Shown here in pieces: positions 1-6,804 of a stretch of DNA of 14,329 nt. Positions within the stretch are counted from its first letter, which is position 1. Each line of letters opens with the position of its first letter. Source of the DNA: an uncultured Eubacteriales bacterium. GTDB taxonomy: Bacteria; Bacillota; Clostridia; Oscillospirales; Oscillospiraceae. The position numbers were made by a program, and so were the translations under genes. Where the stretch lies: the NCBI GenBank assembly GCA_902477055.1, contig CABSFY010000059.1, positions 1 to 14,329 on the forward strand, read 5' to 3'. The notes under the pieces were generated by a model. That model was not told where the DNA came from, searched no databases, and saw only the letters and a list, made by a program, of their open reading frames with translations.

Positions 1-1
1 G

Positions 2-616
2 ACAAGGGATGAGCTGCGCGATACCGGAGACATTCTGGCAGCGGAGAATGCACAGCGCGCAAGATGGCTGAAGCTGACGGAGGAAAACCGCCTGTATGAC
101 ATGATGGAGGCGCAGACTGCCCGGCAGATCGCGATGCTGCGGGATCTTCTGACCGAGCTGCAAAAGACGGACGACCCGGGCAGGGCCAGATGCCTGCTCG
201 GGCAGGTTATCGTTATCGGGACCTACATCAAGCGCCGCAGCAACCTGATTTTTGTCGGTATGCAGCGCGGCGCGATCAGTGTGCAGGAGCTTCGGCTGTG
301 CCTCAATGAATCCTCCGAGAATATCAGTGTCTACGGTGCTGACTGCAAGGCAATTGTCAAGGGAGAGGGCCAGCTTACCGTCGAACAGGCAACACAGGTC
401 TACGACCTGTTTGAGGCGGTCGTGGAAACGGCGCTGGAATCGCTGCGTGCGCTGCTGATCTCCATCGTGGTCGGCGCACAGGTAGAAGTGACGCTCTGCG
501 TTTCCGCGGCGGAGCCGCTCTGCGGATTGCGTGCGCGGTTTCCGGGTCTGGAATGGGAGCAGGATGAGGACGGACTGCAATATGTGACGCAGAAGCTGGA
601 AAAATCGGAGGAGTAA
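2..616 (+). CDS. C-terminal part of a 7TM-type sensor / degenerate histidine-kinase-like protein (5' truncated)
   Basis: The frame is open from base 2, so the gene starts before the window; about 204 residues are visible. The first part is a charged, coiled-coil-like linker (ending around EENRLYD). A helical segment with the motif GTYIKRRSNLIF follows, then an alpha/beta C-terminus. I recognise the linker plus YIKRRSN segment from clostridial sensors that have an N-terminal seven-helix membrane domain; this is recall, not a search. The visible part contains no histidine at all, and the stretch where an ATPase N-box would lie (FEAVVETALESLRALL) lacks the asparagine. It is therefore probably not a working kinase by itself and more likely a sensor or scaffold partner for the soluble kinase that starts 6 bases after its stop. 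An internal ATG at 101 could be mistaken for the start, but the open frame and family resemblance argue against it. Ends with TAA at 614-616. Confidence 0.75.
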   Translation, partial: TRDELRDTGDILAAENAQRARWLKLTEENRLYDMMEAQTARQIAMLRDLLTELQKTDDPGRARCLLGQVIVIGTYIKRRSNLIFVGMQRGAISVQELRLCLNESSENISVYGADCKAIVKGEGQLTVEQATQVYDLFEAVVETALESLRALLISIVVGAQVEVTLCVSAAEPLCGLRARFPGLEWEQDEDGLQYVTQKLEKSEE

Positions 617-622
617 AGGCGT

Positions 623-1573
623 ATGGACAGAATCAAGGAAAGCTTCGACGGCCTGCCCATCGCGGTCTGCTTCTTCGATAAAAACGGCGTGGTGCGGCTT
701 GTTAACCGCAGGATGTTCGTCATTGCGGGCTGGCTGCGAAAGGACGGCATCCAGTCGCTTGCAGAGATGCAGAGCGCCCTGCAGTCGCCGCCTGCAAACG
801 TGCGCTGCCTGGATTCGCGCCTTCGGATCTACCGCTTTCCGGACGGGAAGGCGCTGCGTTTTGCGCAGGAGCAGATCATAACAAAAGCGGGCGTCCGCTA
901 TACGCAGATCACTGCCGCAGACGTTACGGAGCTGATTCGCAAGCAAAACCAGCTGAAGGAGGAAAACGCGAAGCTGGCGGAGGCGAATGAGCGGCTGCGG
1001 CTGCTGCTTGCGCAGATGCCGGAGATCATCCGGGAGGAAGAAACGCTGGCGATGAAGCTGCGTGTACACGATGACATTGGACACAGTATTCTCGCGGCGC
1101 GCCGTGTGCTGCTCCAGCACACGGACCAGAAGGAAATTCGTGCAAACGTGGCGCTGTGGGAGCAGTCAATTTCAGTGCTTCATCGCTCCAGCCAGATAAC
1201 GGCGCAATCCGAATCGCTGGAGGCAGCGAAAAAACGAGCGAAAGAATTGGGCGTCAGAGTTCTGCTGACAGGGGATGCGCCGCAAACGCAGCGTATGTGC
1301 GCACTGTGCGCACTGGCAATCTGCGAATGTGCGGCGAACTGTGTCCGTCACGCAGACGGTACAGAATTGTATGTGCGCTTTTGGCGGAAGCCGGACTGCA
1401 TGGAGGTCTTTCTGGCCAACAACGGTGCAGTGCCGAAGGAAAAGATCACAGAGGGCGGCGGCCTTTCTATGCTACGGCAACGCATAGAAGAGGAAGGCGG
1501 CAAAATGGAGGTCCGGAGCATACCTCGATTTGAGCTCGTGCTTAAATTGCCGAGAGGAGGAAGCAGCGCATGA
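623..1573 (+). CDS. Soluble PAS-domain sensor histidine kinase (NarX/DesK-like HATPase)
   Basis: This 316-residue cytoplasmic kinase should autophosphorylate and pass phosphate to the response regulator encoded next. Residues 8-100 resemble a PAS domain (FDGLPIAVCFFDKNGVVRLV at the start) and 107-130 form a coiled coil. The H-box is RVHDDIGHSIL with His149 as the likely phosphoacceptor; HD followed four residues later by H154 resembles the HDxxxQ/H box of the HisKA_3/NarL-partner kinases. The ATP-binding domain shows an N-box with Glu235 and Asn239 (ECAANCVRHA), a G1-like NNG at 266-268 where DNG is more usual, and a G2 EGGGLSMLRQRI at 277-288. There are no membrane segments, so the signal must come through the PAS domain or from the upstream membrane protein. 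It starts 6 bases after that gene (GGAGG at 608-612, giving a good spacing) and its stop overlaps the next ATG by 4 bases (ATGA), implying translational coupling. Confidence 0.9.
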   Translation: MDRIKESFDGLPIAVCFFDKNGVVRLVNRRMFVIAGWLRKDGIQSLAEMQSALQSPPANVRCLDSRLRIYRFPDGKALRFAQEQIITKAGVRYTQITAADVTELIRKQNQLKEENAKLAEANERLRLLLAQMPEIIREEETLAMKLRVHDDIGHSILAARRVLLQHTDQKEIRANVALWEQSISVLHRSSQITAQSESLEAAKKRAKELGVRVLLTGDAPQTQRMCALCALAICECAANCVRHADGTELYVRFWRKPDCMEVFLANNGAVPKEKITEGGGLSMLRQRIEEEGGKMEVRSIPRFELVLKLPRGGSSA

Positions 1574-2196
1574 GAGTGATGATTGTTGAAGATCAGACCA
1601 TAATCCGCAGTCTGTTGGAAAGCTATTTCCGTGCCGAGGATGGGTGTCGGATCATAGCGTCCATCTCCAGCGCGAAGCGGGCGGTTGAGGTGTGCCGGAC
1701 AAATTCCGTCGATCTGATTTTGATGGATGTGCAAACGGAGAACCGCGAGAACGGATTGATTGCCGTTCGTCAGATCAAAGAGATCCAGCCGAGGATCAAA
1801 ATCATTGTTGTGACCTCGCTGATCGACGGCACTGTTCTGGACGAGGCAAAGAGGGCCGGCGCCGACAGCCTGTGGTACAAGGACTCTGCACAGAAGCGTT
1901 TGATGGATGTCGTCCATCAGACGATGGCTGGTGAGAACATCTTTCCGGACGCGCCTCCGACGGTCGAAATCGGCATGGCAAAAAGCACGGAATTTACAAA
2001 GACGGAGCTGAAGGTTCTGCGGCATCTGCTGCGGGGCTTGTCCTACTCGCGCATCGGGGCAGAGATGGGCTGTGAGACGTCAACGGTCAAATTTCATGTG
2101 TCAAACATGCTGCAAAAAACCGGGCTGGAAAATAAGCTCCAGCTTGCTCTGGCAGTCAGCGATGTCAAGCTGGTTGCCGATCTGGCGGAGGAATGA
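1570..2196 (+). CDS. NarL/FixJ-family response regulator
   Basis: This 208-residue DNA-binding regulator has an N-terminal receiver domain (about residues 1-118) with acidic residues Glu7-Asp8, phosphoacceptor Asp53 (LILMDV), Thr82 and Lys104, all in the expected places. A C-terminal LuxR-type helix-turn-helix spans about 143-200 (FTKTELKVLRHLLRGLSYSR, then STVKFHVSNMLQKTGL). It is the cognate partner of the kinase whose last bases it overlaps (ATGA). Phosphorylation should promote dimerisation and DNA binding, as in the family. Targets are unknown; the nearest downstream promoter, 180 bases on, drives the acylation operon and lies beyond two short palindromes, which makes that operon a candidate target but proves nothing. 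No convincing intrinsic terminator follows the stop. Confidence 0.95.
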   Translation: MRVMIVEDQTIIRSLLESYFRAEDGCRIIASISSAKRAVEVCRTNSVDLILMDVQTENRENGLIAVRQIKEIQPRIKIIVVTSLIDGTVLDEAKRAGADSLWYKDSAQKRLMDVVHQTMAGENIFPDAPPTVEIGMAKSTEFTKTELKVLRHLLRGLSYSRIGAEMGCETSTVKFHVSNMLQKTGLENKLQLALAVSDVKLVADLAEE

Positions 2197-2377
2197 TGGG
2201 ATTTGCTTGTAAATCTGATCTTCGGCACCGCACTTTGCATTTTTTAATATCGTTTCATTGATTGATTATTATATTTTGAGCTTTAAGCTACAGGACCTAT
2301 CCGGCGTGGTTGCAGTAAGAGAAGCTTCTATGCAAGGCCACCGCATATCGTTATATCAATTTCTTGTTTTCTTTCTA
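2197..2377. other. AT-rich spacer with two short palindromes
   Basis: No gene is seen between the response regulator and the acylation-operon promoter. Two perfect short palindromes are present: AGCTTTAAGCT (2279-2289) and AGAAGCTTCT (2320-2329), with centres about 40 bases apart, near four helical turns. They could be operators, possibly for the adjacent NarL-type regulator, but short palindromes in AT-rich DNA can arise by chance. No strong terminator follows the regulator gene. Confidence 0.4.
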
Positions 2378-2406
2378 TTGTAAATTGAATTTTAATGTGG
2401 TAGAAT
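2378..2406 (+). promoter_or_regulatory. Sigma-A-type promoter with extended -10 for the acylation operon
   Basis: The -35 is TTGTAA at 2378-2383, then a spacer of exactly 17 bases and a -10 TAGAAT at 2401-2406. The -10 is preceded by TGG (2398-2400), giving the extended TGn element. The expected start of transcription is around 2411-2415. The promoter lies in a sharply AT-rich stretch of an otherwise GC-rich region. It should give the downstream operon a leader of about 55 bases. Confidence 0.75.
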
Positions 2407-2422
2407 AGTAACTGAACTTATC

Positions 2423-2444
2423 CCGCATTGCGGAAGCGATGCGG
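2423..2444 (+). promoter_or_regulatory. Leader hairpin with GNRA tetraloop
   Basis: Bases 2423-2431 (CCGCATTGC) pair with 2436-2444 (GCGATGCGG) over 9 base pairs with one G-U wobble, closing a GGAA tetraloop. It would sit about 10 bases from the predicted 5' end of the operon mRNA. Five T's at 2449-2453 follow after a 4-base gap. It could be a 5' mRNA-stabilising hairpin or a weak attenuator. The ribosome-binding site GGAGGAAGG (2456-2464) stays unpaired. Confidence 0.55.
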
Positions 2445-2467
2445 ATCGTTTTTGCGGAGGAAGGCAC

Positions 2468-3946
2468 ATGAATCCGATCTTAGATTGTCTGCGCACGACG
2501 GTCGAGCGCTTCCCGGAGCGCATCGCCGTCGCCGACGCGAAGCGCTCCTACAGCTTCCGCGCTCTTTGGCATGAGGCCGCCTGTCTTGCCGCGCGGATTG
2601 CACAGCGCGGCCGCGGCATCGGCGTTCTGGTCGAGCGCGGCGCGGAAACGGCGGTCCTGTTCCTCGCGGTAACGCTCAGCGGCAATTATTACATTCCGTT
2701 TGACCCCGCGCTCCCGCCGCAAAAGCGGCAGGCCATTCTGGCCGACGCGTCGCTCACGCTGATGCTCGGCAGCGAGGAAGGGCGGGCGCTGTTTGCCGGC
2801 GAGGCAGTTTCCTACCTGACCCTTGCTGATGCCGCCGCGCAGGAATGTGCCGTACCGGAGGCCGGCGTGGATACGCCGCTTTACATGGTCTATACCTCCG
2901 GCTCCACCGGCAAGCCCAAGGGCGTTTTGAAAAGTCACGGCGCAATGCTCAGCTTTCTTTCGGCCTACACCGCACGCTTCGGCTTTTCGGAGCAGGAGGT
3001 GATCGGCAACCAGACGCCGTTTTTCTTCGATGCCTCGGCGAAGGACTATTATTTAATGTTCTGCACAGGCGCCCGGCTGGAAATTCTGCCGTCGGAGCTG
3101 TTTTCCTTCCCCGTTCGGCTGGTCGCCTATATGAACGAGCGCGGTGTGACGTTCATCTCTTGGGTGCCGACGGCGCTGTGTATCGTTACGCAGCTCAATA
3201 CGTTTCAGGAGCTTCTTCCGACGACGCTGCGGCGGGTATTTTTCATCGGCGAGGTTTTCCCGCGCAAGCAGCTTGACGCATGGCGGCGGGCGCTGCCGGA
3301 GCTGGAATACGTGAATCTTTACGGCTCCTCCGAGCTTGCCGGTGCGTGCTGCTGCTATCCGGTGCCGGACGAGCTGCCCGACGGCACGGCGCTGCCGATC
3401 GGAAAGCCGCTGGAAAACTGTCACATTCTTCTTATGGACGGCCAAACGCCCGTCACGCGTCCCGGTCAGATCGGTGAGCTCTACGTGGCCAGTCCCGCAT
3501 TGGCTCTCGGCTACTATCACGACGCGCAGCGGACTGCTGCCAGCTTTTTTGCGCTGACCTTTCCCGACGGCGTAACGCGCCGCACCTTCCGCACCGGCGA
3601 TATGGCAAGCTATAACGAAAACGGCGACCTTGTTTTTGCCGCGCGGCGCGACTATCAGATCAAGCACATGGGCCGCCGGATTGAGCTGGGCGAGATTGAG
3701 GCCGCTGCCGACACGCTGCCGCAGCTGCGGCGCTGCTGCTGCCTGTATCACGCCGAAAAAAAGCGCATCACGCTGTTCTGCGAATTGGCGGCGGACTGCA
3801 ATTGGGACGGCCGTCAGGTCCGCTCCGCGCTGAAGGGCCTGCTGACCGACTATATGCTTCCCGCAAGGGTCGTCGTGCTGGATGCCCTGCCCCTAAATGC
3901 CAACGGAAAAATCGACCGCCAGTCACTGCAAGCCAGCATGAACTGA
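2468..3946 (+). CDS. Amino-acid adenylating enzyme, DltA-like (AMP-dependent synthetase family)
   Basis: This 492-residue cytoplasmic enzyme should activate a carboxylic substrate with ATP to an acyl-adenylate and load it on the phosphopantetheine arm of the carrier protein encoded next. All core motifs are present: A3 P-loop YTSGSTGKPKG (142-152), A4 around FFFDASAKDY (185-194), A5 NLYGSSE (283-289), A6 GELYVASPALALGYY (336-350), A7 FRTGD (374-378), A8 near RRDYQIKHMGRRIELGEIE (393-411) and A10 LPLNANGKIDR with catalytic Lys481. Asp188 takes the place of the Asp that binds the alpha-amino group in amino-acid-activating domains, so the substrate is probably an amino acid. The length fits stand-alone DltA (about 500) rather than a multimodular synthetase. 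The start is fixed by GGAGGAAGG a few bases upstream. Odd points are two CCC triplets (294-296, 423-425) and a pocket reading that begins D-A-K. Classical DltA activates D-alanine; the substrate here is unproven, so I give no symbol. Confidence 0.88.
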   Translation: MNPILDCLRTTVERFPERIAVADAKRSYSFRALWHEAACLAARIAQRGRGIGVLVERGAETAVLFLAVTLSGNYYIPFDPALPPQKRQAILADASLTLMLGSEEGRALFAGEAVSYLTLADAAAQECAVPEAGVDTPLYMVYTSGSTGKPKGVLKSHGAMLSFLSAYTARFGFSEQEVIGNQTPFFFDASAKDYYLMFCTGARLEILPSELFSFPVRLVAYMNERGVTFISWVPTALCIVTQLNTFQELLPTTLRRVFFIGEVFPRKQLDAWRRALPELEYVNLYGSSELAGACCCYPVPDELPDGTALPIGKPLENCHILLMDGQTPVTRPGQIGELYVASPALALGYYHDAQRTAASFFALTFPDGVTRRTFRTGDMASYNENGDLVFAARRDYQIKHMGRRIELGEIEAAADTLPQLRRCCCLYHAEKKRITLFCELAADCNWDGRQVRSALKGLLTDYMLPARVVVLDALPLNANGKIDRQSLQASMN

Positions 3947-3962
3947 CAGAAAGGACAGAAAA

Positions 3963-4193
3963 ATGGACGAATTGATGGAGCTTTTGGAAGAAATCGCTCC
4001 CGATGTGGACTTCGCAACAGAAACCCGGCTGATCGACGACAAGGTACTCGACAGCTTCAGCATTGTTTCGCTCGTTGCCCAGCTTGCCGATACCTTTGAC
4101 ATTGAGATCAGCCCGAAATATCTCGTTCCGGAAAATTTCAACAGTGCGCAGGCCATGTGGAACATGATTCAGACCATCCGGGAAGAGGAATGA
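3963..4193 (+). CDS. Acyl carrier protein, DltC-like
   Basis: A 76-residue, acidic, all-helical carrier protein. The phosphopantetheine attachment site is Ser31 in the motif VLDSFSIV, matching the DSF/DSL motif of DltC and other acyl carriers at the start of helix II. The C-terminal half (FDIEISPKYLVPENFNSAQAM) also follows the DltC/ACP pattern. It should be loaded by the adenylating enzyme 16 bases upstream and hand the acyl group to the membrane acyltransferase that starts one base after its stop. The ribosome-binding site is AAAGGA at 3950-3955. A separate holo-ACP synthase, not in the window, would be needed for the prosthetic group. Confidence 0.9.
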   Translation: MDELMELLEEIAPDVDFATETRLIDDKVLDSFSIVSLVAQLADTFDIEISPKYLVPENFNSAQAMWNMIQTIREEE

Positions 4194-4194
4194 C

Positions 4195-5772
4195 ATGGTA
4201 CTGACCTCGATCCGCTTTGTGCTGTTTGCCGCACTGCTGCTGGCCGTCTACTACGCCGTGCCGCAGCGGCAGCGCTGGTGGGTACTGCTGGCGGGCAGTC
4301 TGTGCTTCTACGCGCTGGCCGGACTGAAGAATGTGATTTACATTCTCATCACAGCCGCTTCGACTTACCTTGCCGCCCGCGGGATGCAGACGCTCTCCGC
4401 GCGGCAGAAGGCCCGTTTCAAGGCCGACCCGCCGCTGAGCAAGGAGGAAAAGGCTGCCTGCAAGGCCAAAACCGCCAGCCGGCGGCGCGCAATTCTGGTT
4501 CTCACGCTGGTGCTGAATTTCGGCATTCTTTGCGGATTCAAATATGCCGCCTTTGCGCTGGCGCAGGTGAGCGGGCTGGTGCGTCTGTTCGGCGGCGAGG
4601 GCTTTTCCGGGGCGCTGCACCTCATCGTCCCGCTCGGCATTTCGTTCTACACCTTCCAGACGATGGGCTACCTCATCGACGTTTACTGGAAAAAGGTCGA
4701 GGCACAGCCGAATTTCGCCAAGCTCCTGCTGTTCGTTTCCTTTTTCCCGCAGATCACGCAGGGGCCGATCAGCGATTACGCGCAGCTTTCGGAGCAGCTC
4801 TTTACGCCCCATACATACTCCTACGAGGCCTTCAAAAGCGGCGGCATCCGCATGATCTGGGGCTTTGCCAAAAAGCTGATCCTCGCCGACCTGCTGGCAC
4901 CTTGGGTCGCGGACGTGTTTGCGAATTACGAAAGCTATGCAGGAATTACCGTTCTCATCGGTGCATTTTTCTACAGCATCCAGATCTACGCCGATTTTTC
5001 CGGCTACATGGATATCGTCTGCGGCCTGTGCGAGATGCTGGGCATCCGCTTGACGGAAAATTTTGACCGCCCGTATTTCTCCAAATCGATCGCCGAATAC
5101 TGGCGGCGCTGGCATATCAGCCTCGGCGCATGGTTCAAGACCTATCTTTACTACCCCATCGCCGTAGCCAAATGGAACCAGCGGCTGGGCAAGCGGGCGC
5201 AGAGGCGTTTCGGCAAATACTTCGGCCAGACGCTGCCGGCCTCGCTGGCCCTCGTTGCGGTGTGGGTCACGACCGGTCTTTGGCACGGCGCAAGCTGGGC
5301 CTATATTGCCTGGGGCGCGGTCAACGGCATTTTTATCATTTTTTCGCTGTGGATGGAGCCGGTATACGCCGCCGTGCGGCGGAAGCTGCACGTTTCGGAC
5401 AGCCGGTGGCTCTGGCGGGCCTTTCGGACACTGCGGACCTTCTTTCTGGTCACGCTCATCAAGGTCCTGCCGGAGGTCGGCACGCTGCGGCAGGGATTGG
5501 GGCTGTGGAAGCGCATTTTCACGAATTTCACCGTTCCGACCTCGCTTTCTGCGCTGCTGCCGTTCGCGGCGAAGCGGGAGCTGCTCCTCGTCGGCCTGTT
5601 CACCGCCGCGCTGCTTCTCACCGGCCTGATACAGCGCCGCCGGCCGGTCCGGCAGTGGTTCGGCGGATGGCCGCGCCCGCTGCGGCTGCTCACGCTGGCG
5701 ATTCTGATTCTCGCCGTGCTGTTCTACGGCAGCAGCGGCAACGCGGGAGGGTTCCTGTATGCGCAATTTTAA
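4195..5772 (+). CDS. MBOAT-family membrane O-acyltransferase (AlgI/DltB-like)
   Basis: This 525-residue polytopic protein has about ten hydrophobic segments and should move an acyl group from the cytoplasmic carrier protein to an acceptor at or beyond the outer face of the membrane. MBOAT hallmarks are FFPQITQGPI (183-192), YADFSGYMDI (265-274), EYWRRWHISLGAWFKTYLYY (301-320) with conserved His307, and TGLWHGASWAYIAWGAVNG (360-378) with the probable catalytic His364. The WHGASW...WG...NG pattern and the terminal FLYAQF are closer to AlgI-type O-acetylation proteins than to DltB, and at 525 residues it is longer than the usual 400-odd of DltB. A basic cytoplasmic loop (about 62-99, many Lys/Arg) follows the first hydrophobic segments and could contact the acidic carrier protein. 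It starts one base after the ACP stop, and its last 14 bases overlap the next gene. An acetyl-CoA-like donor cannot be excluded, but the ACP pairing argues for ACP-borne substrate. Confidence 0.9.
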   Translation: MVLTSIRFVLFAALLLAVYYAVPQRQRWWVLLAGSLCFYALAGLKNVIYILITAASTYLAARGMQTLSARQKARFKADPPLSKEEKAACKAKTASRRRAILVLTLVLNFGILCGFKYAAFALAQVSGLVRLFGGEGFSGALHLIVPLGISFYTFQTMGYLIDVYWKKVEAQPNFAKLLLFVSFFPQITQGPISDYAQLSEQLFTPHTYSYEAFKSGGIRMIWGFAKKLILADLLAPWVADVFANYESYAGITVLIGAFFYSIQIYADFSGYMDIVCGLCEMLGIRLTENFDRPYFSKSIAEYWRRWHISLGAWFKTYLYYPIAVAKWNQRLGKRAQRRFGKYFGQTLPASLALVAVWVTTGLWHGASWAYIAWGAVNGIFIIFSLWMEPVYAAVRRKLHVSDSRWLWRAFRTLRTFFLVTLIKVLPEVGTLRQGLGLWKRIFTNFTVPTSLSALLPFAAKRELLLVGLFTAALLLTGLIQRRRPVRQWFGGWPRPLRLLTLAILILAVLFYGSSGNAGGFLYAQF

Positions 5773-6769
5773 GAAAACCGCCCGCGCCGTTCTCGCGCTG
5801 CTGCTGTGCGTGCTTGTGCTGTACGCAGGCTACACTGCGCCGTATTTTTACGGAACGGCATATTATTATCAGGACGCGTCGGCCCGCAGCGCACTGCGCG
5901 GCAGCCTAAATTTGCTGATCTCCGGCTCATCCCATGCGTTTCGCGCCTTCATTCCGGAGCAGCTCGACCGCACGCTGGGGACCGAAAGCTACAACCTCGC
6001 CTGCTCCATGCAGACGATGGAGGGCCGTTACCGCCTGCTGCGCAAGGAGCTGGAGCGCAATCCGGTGCAGACGGTCGTGATCGAGCTTTCCTATAACGCG
6101 CTGACCCGCAGCCGCGCCGCCGAAGGCCCGGAGGGCGATCTCTATCAGCTCGGGCGCTATGCCAATCCGCTCGACCGCTGGGCCTATTTCTTCACCGCCT
6201 TCTCGCCGTCGGAGTACGGCGAGGTGTACCACGACACGCTGACGCGCAGCACGGAGGCATGGAAAAAACTGTTAACGGGCGAAATGGGCCTGCAATCCGT
6301 CCGCGGCTACCTCGGCCTTGACCCGGTGGACCAACGTCTGCCGGAAAACGAACGCGCAGCGCATTTCCACACGCAGTCCCTGTCCGTCACGCAGGACCCG
6401 GAAAGCGTTTTCTATTTTGAGCGCAGCATGGAGCTGTGCGCCGCGAAGGGCCTGCGCGTGATTCTCGTCACAACGCCGATGCCCACGCGAACGCTGCTGG
6501 AATTCGACGGACTGGAAACCGTGCGCGGCTGGTACGCGGCGTACGCCGAGCGCTACGGCTGCGAATTTTACGATTTCAATCTTCTGAAAACCGCCGACTA
6601 TCCCGACGAAACCGCCTTTTTTGACGCCTCGCATCTGAGCCGCAGCGGCGCGGAAGCCTTCACCGCCGATTTCTGCGCCATCGTGCAGCAAGCCGCCCGC
6701 GGCGAGGACGTGTCCGCGCGGTTCTACCCGGACTACGACCGGCTGCTTCAGGCGCTCCTGGAACCATAA
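5759..6769 (+). CDS. Membrane-anchored SGNH-hydrolase-like protein (DltD/AlgJ-like role)
   Basis: A 336-residue protein with a basic N-terminus and one hydrophobic anchor at about residues 8-29, placing the rest outside the cell. An SGNH-type block I, LLISGSSHAF (53-61), offers Ser58 as nucleophile. Near the C-terminus FFDASHLSRSGAEAF supplies the Asp289-xx-His292 pair of block V. This layout matches the extracellular partners of MBOAT acyltransferases: DltD in D-alanylation, AlgJ/AlgX in alginate acetylation, PatB in peptidoglycan acetylation. It is shorter than typical DltD (about 400). The inferred job is final transfer of the acyl group to, or its removal from, a wall or surface polymer. 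The start ATG overlaps the acyltransferase end by 14 bases and has GGGAGG at 5745-5750 with good spacing. A terminator follows directly. Family assignment beyond SGNH fold is uncertain. Confidence 0.8.
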   Translation: MRNFKKTARAVLALLLCVLVLYAGYTAPYFYGTAYYYQDASARSALRGSLNLLISGSSHAFRAFIPEQLDRTLGTESYNLACSMQTMEGRYRLLRKELERNPVQTVVIELSYNALTRSRAAEGPEGDLYQLGRYANPLDRWAYFFTAFSPSEYGEVYHDTLTRSTEAWKKLLTGEMGLQSVRGYLGLDPVDQRLPENERAAHFHTQSLSVTQDPESVFYFERSMELCAAKGLRVILVTTPMPTRTLLEFDGLETVRGWYAAYAERYGCEFYDFNLLKTADYPDETAFFDASHLSRSGAEAFTADFCAIVQQAARGEDVSARFYPDYDRLLQALLEP

Positions 6770-6773
6770 AAAG

Positions 6774-6801
6774 AACTCGCTCCGTTGCGGCGGAGCGAGT
6801 T
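6774..6801. terminator. Shared (bidirectional) terminator hairpin between convergent operons
   Basis: AACTCGCTCCG (6774-6784) pairs perfectly with CGGAGCGAGTT (6791-6801), an 11-bp stem with a 6-base loop. Read on the minus strand it is followed by CTTTTTATGG, a good U-tract for the MATE transcript. Read on the plus strand it is followed only by GCTTTATT, so it is a weaker stop for the acylation operon. It fills most of the 35-base gap between the two stop codons. Confidence 0.85.
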
Positions 6802-6804
6802 GCT

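Noticed and set aside
2200..2215. GATTT/AAATC hairpin after the response regulator as a terminator.
   Set aside because: Five weak A-T-rich pairs with no T-run directly after; too unstable for an intrinsic terminator.
4138..5766. A 542-codon open frame on the minus strand opposite the acyltransferase.
   Set aside because: Its product is rich in Arg, Gln and Pro without any domain, while the plus strand encodes clear MBOAT motifs; it is a by-product of GC-rich codon use.
2468..6769. Naming the operon dltA-dltC-dltB-dltD outright.
   Set aside because: Gene order, the AlgI-like MBOAT, the short SGNH protein and the pocket residues differ from classical dlt; the symbols would assert D-alanylation without evidence.
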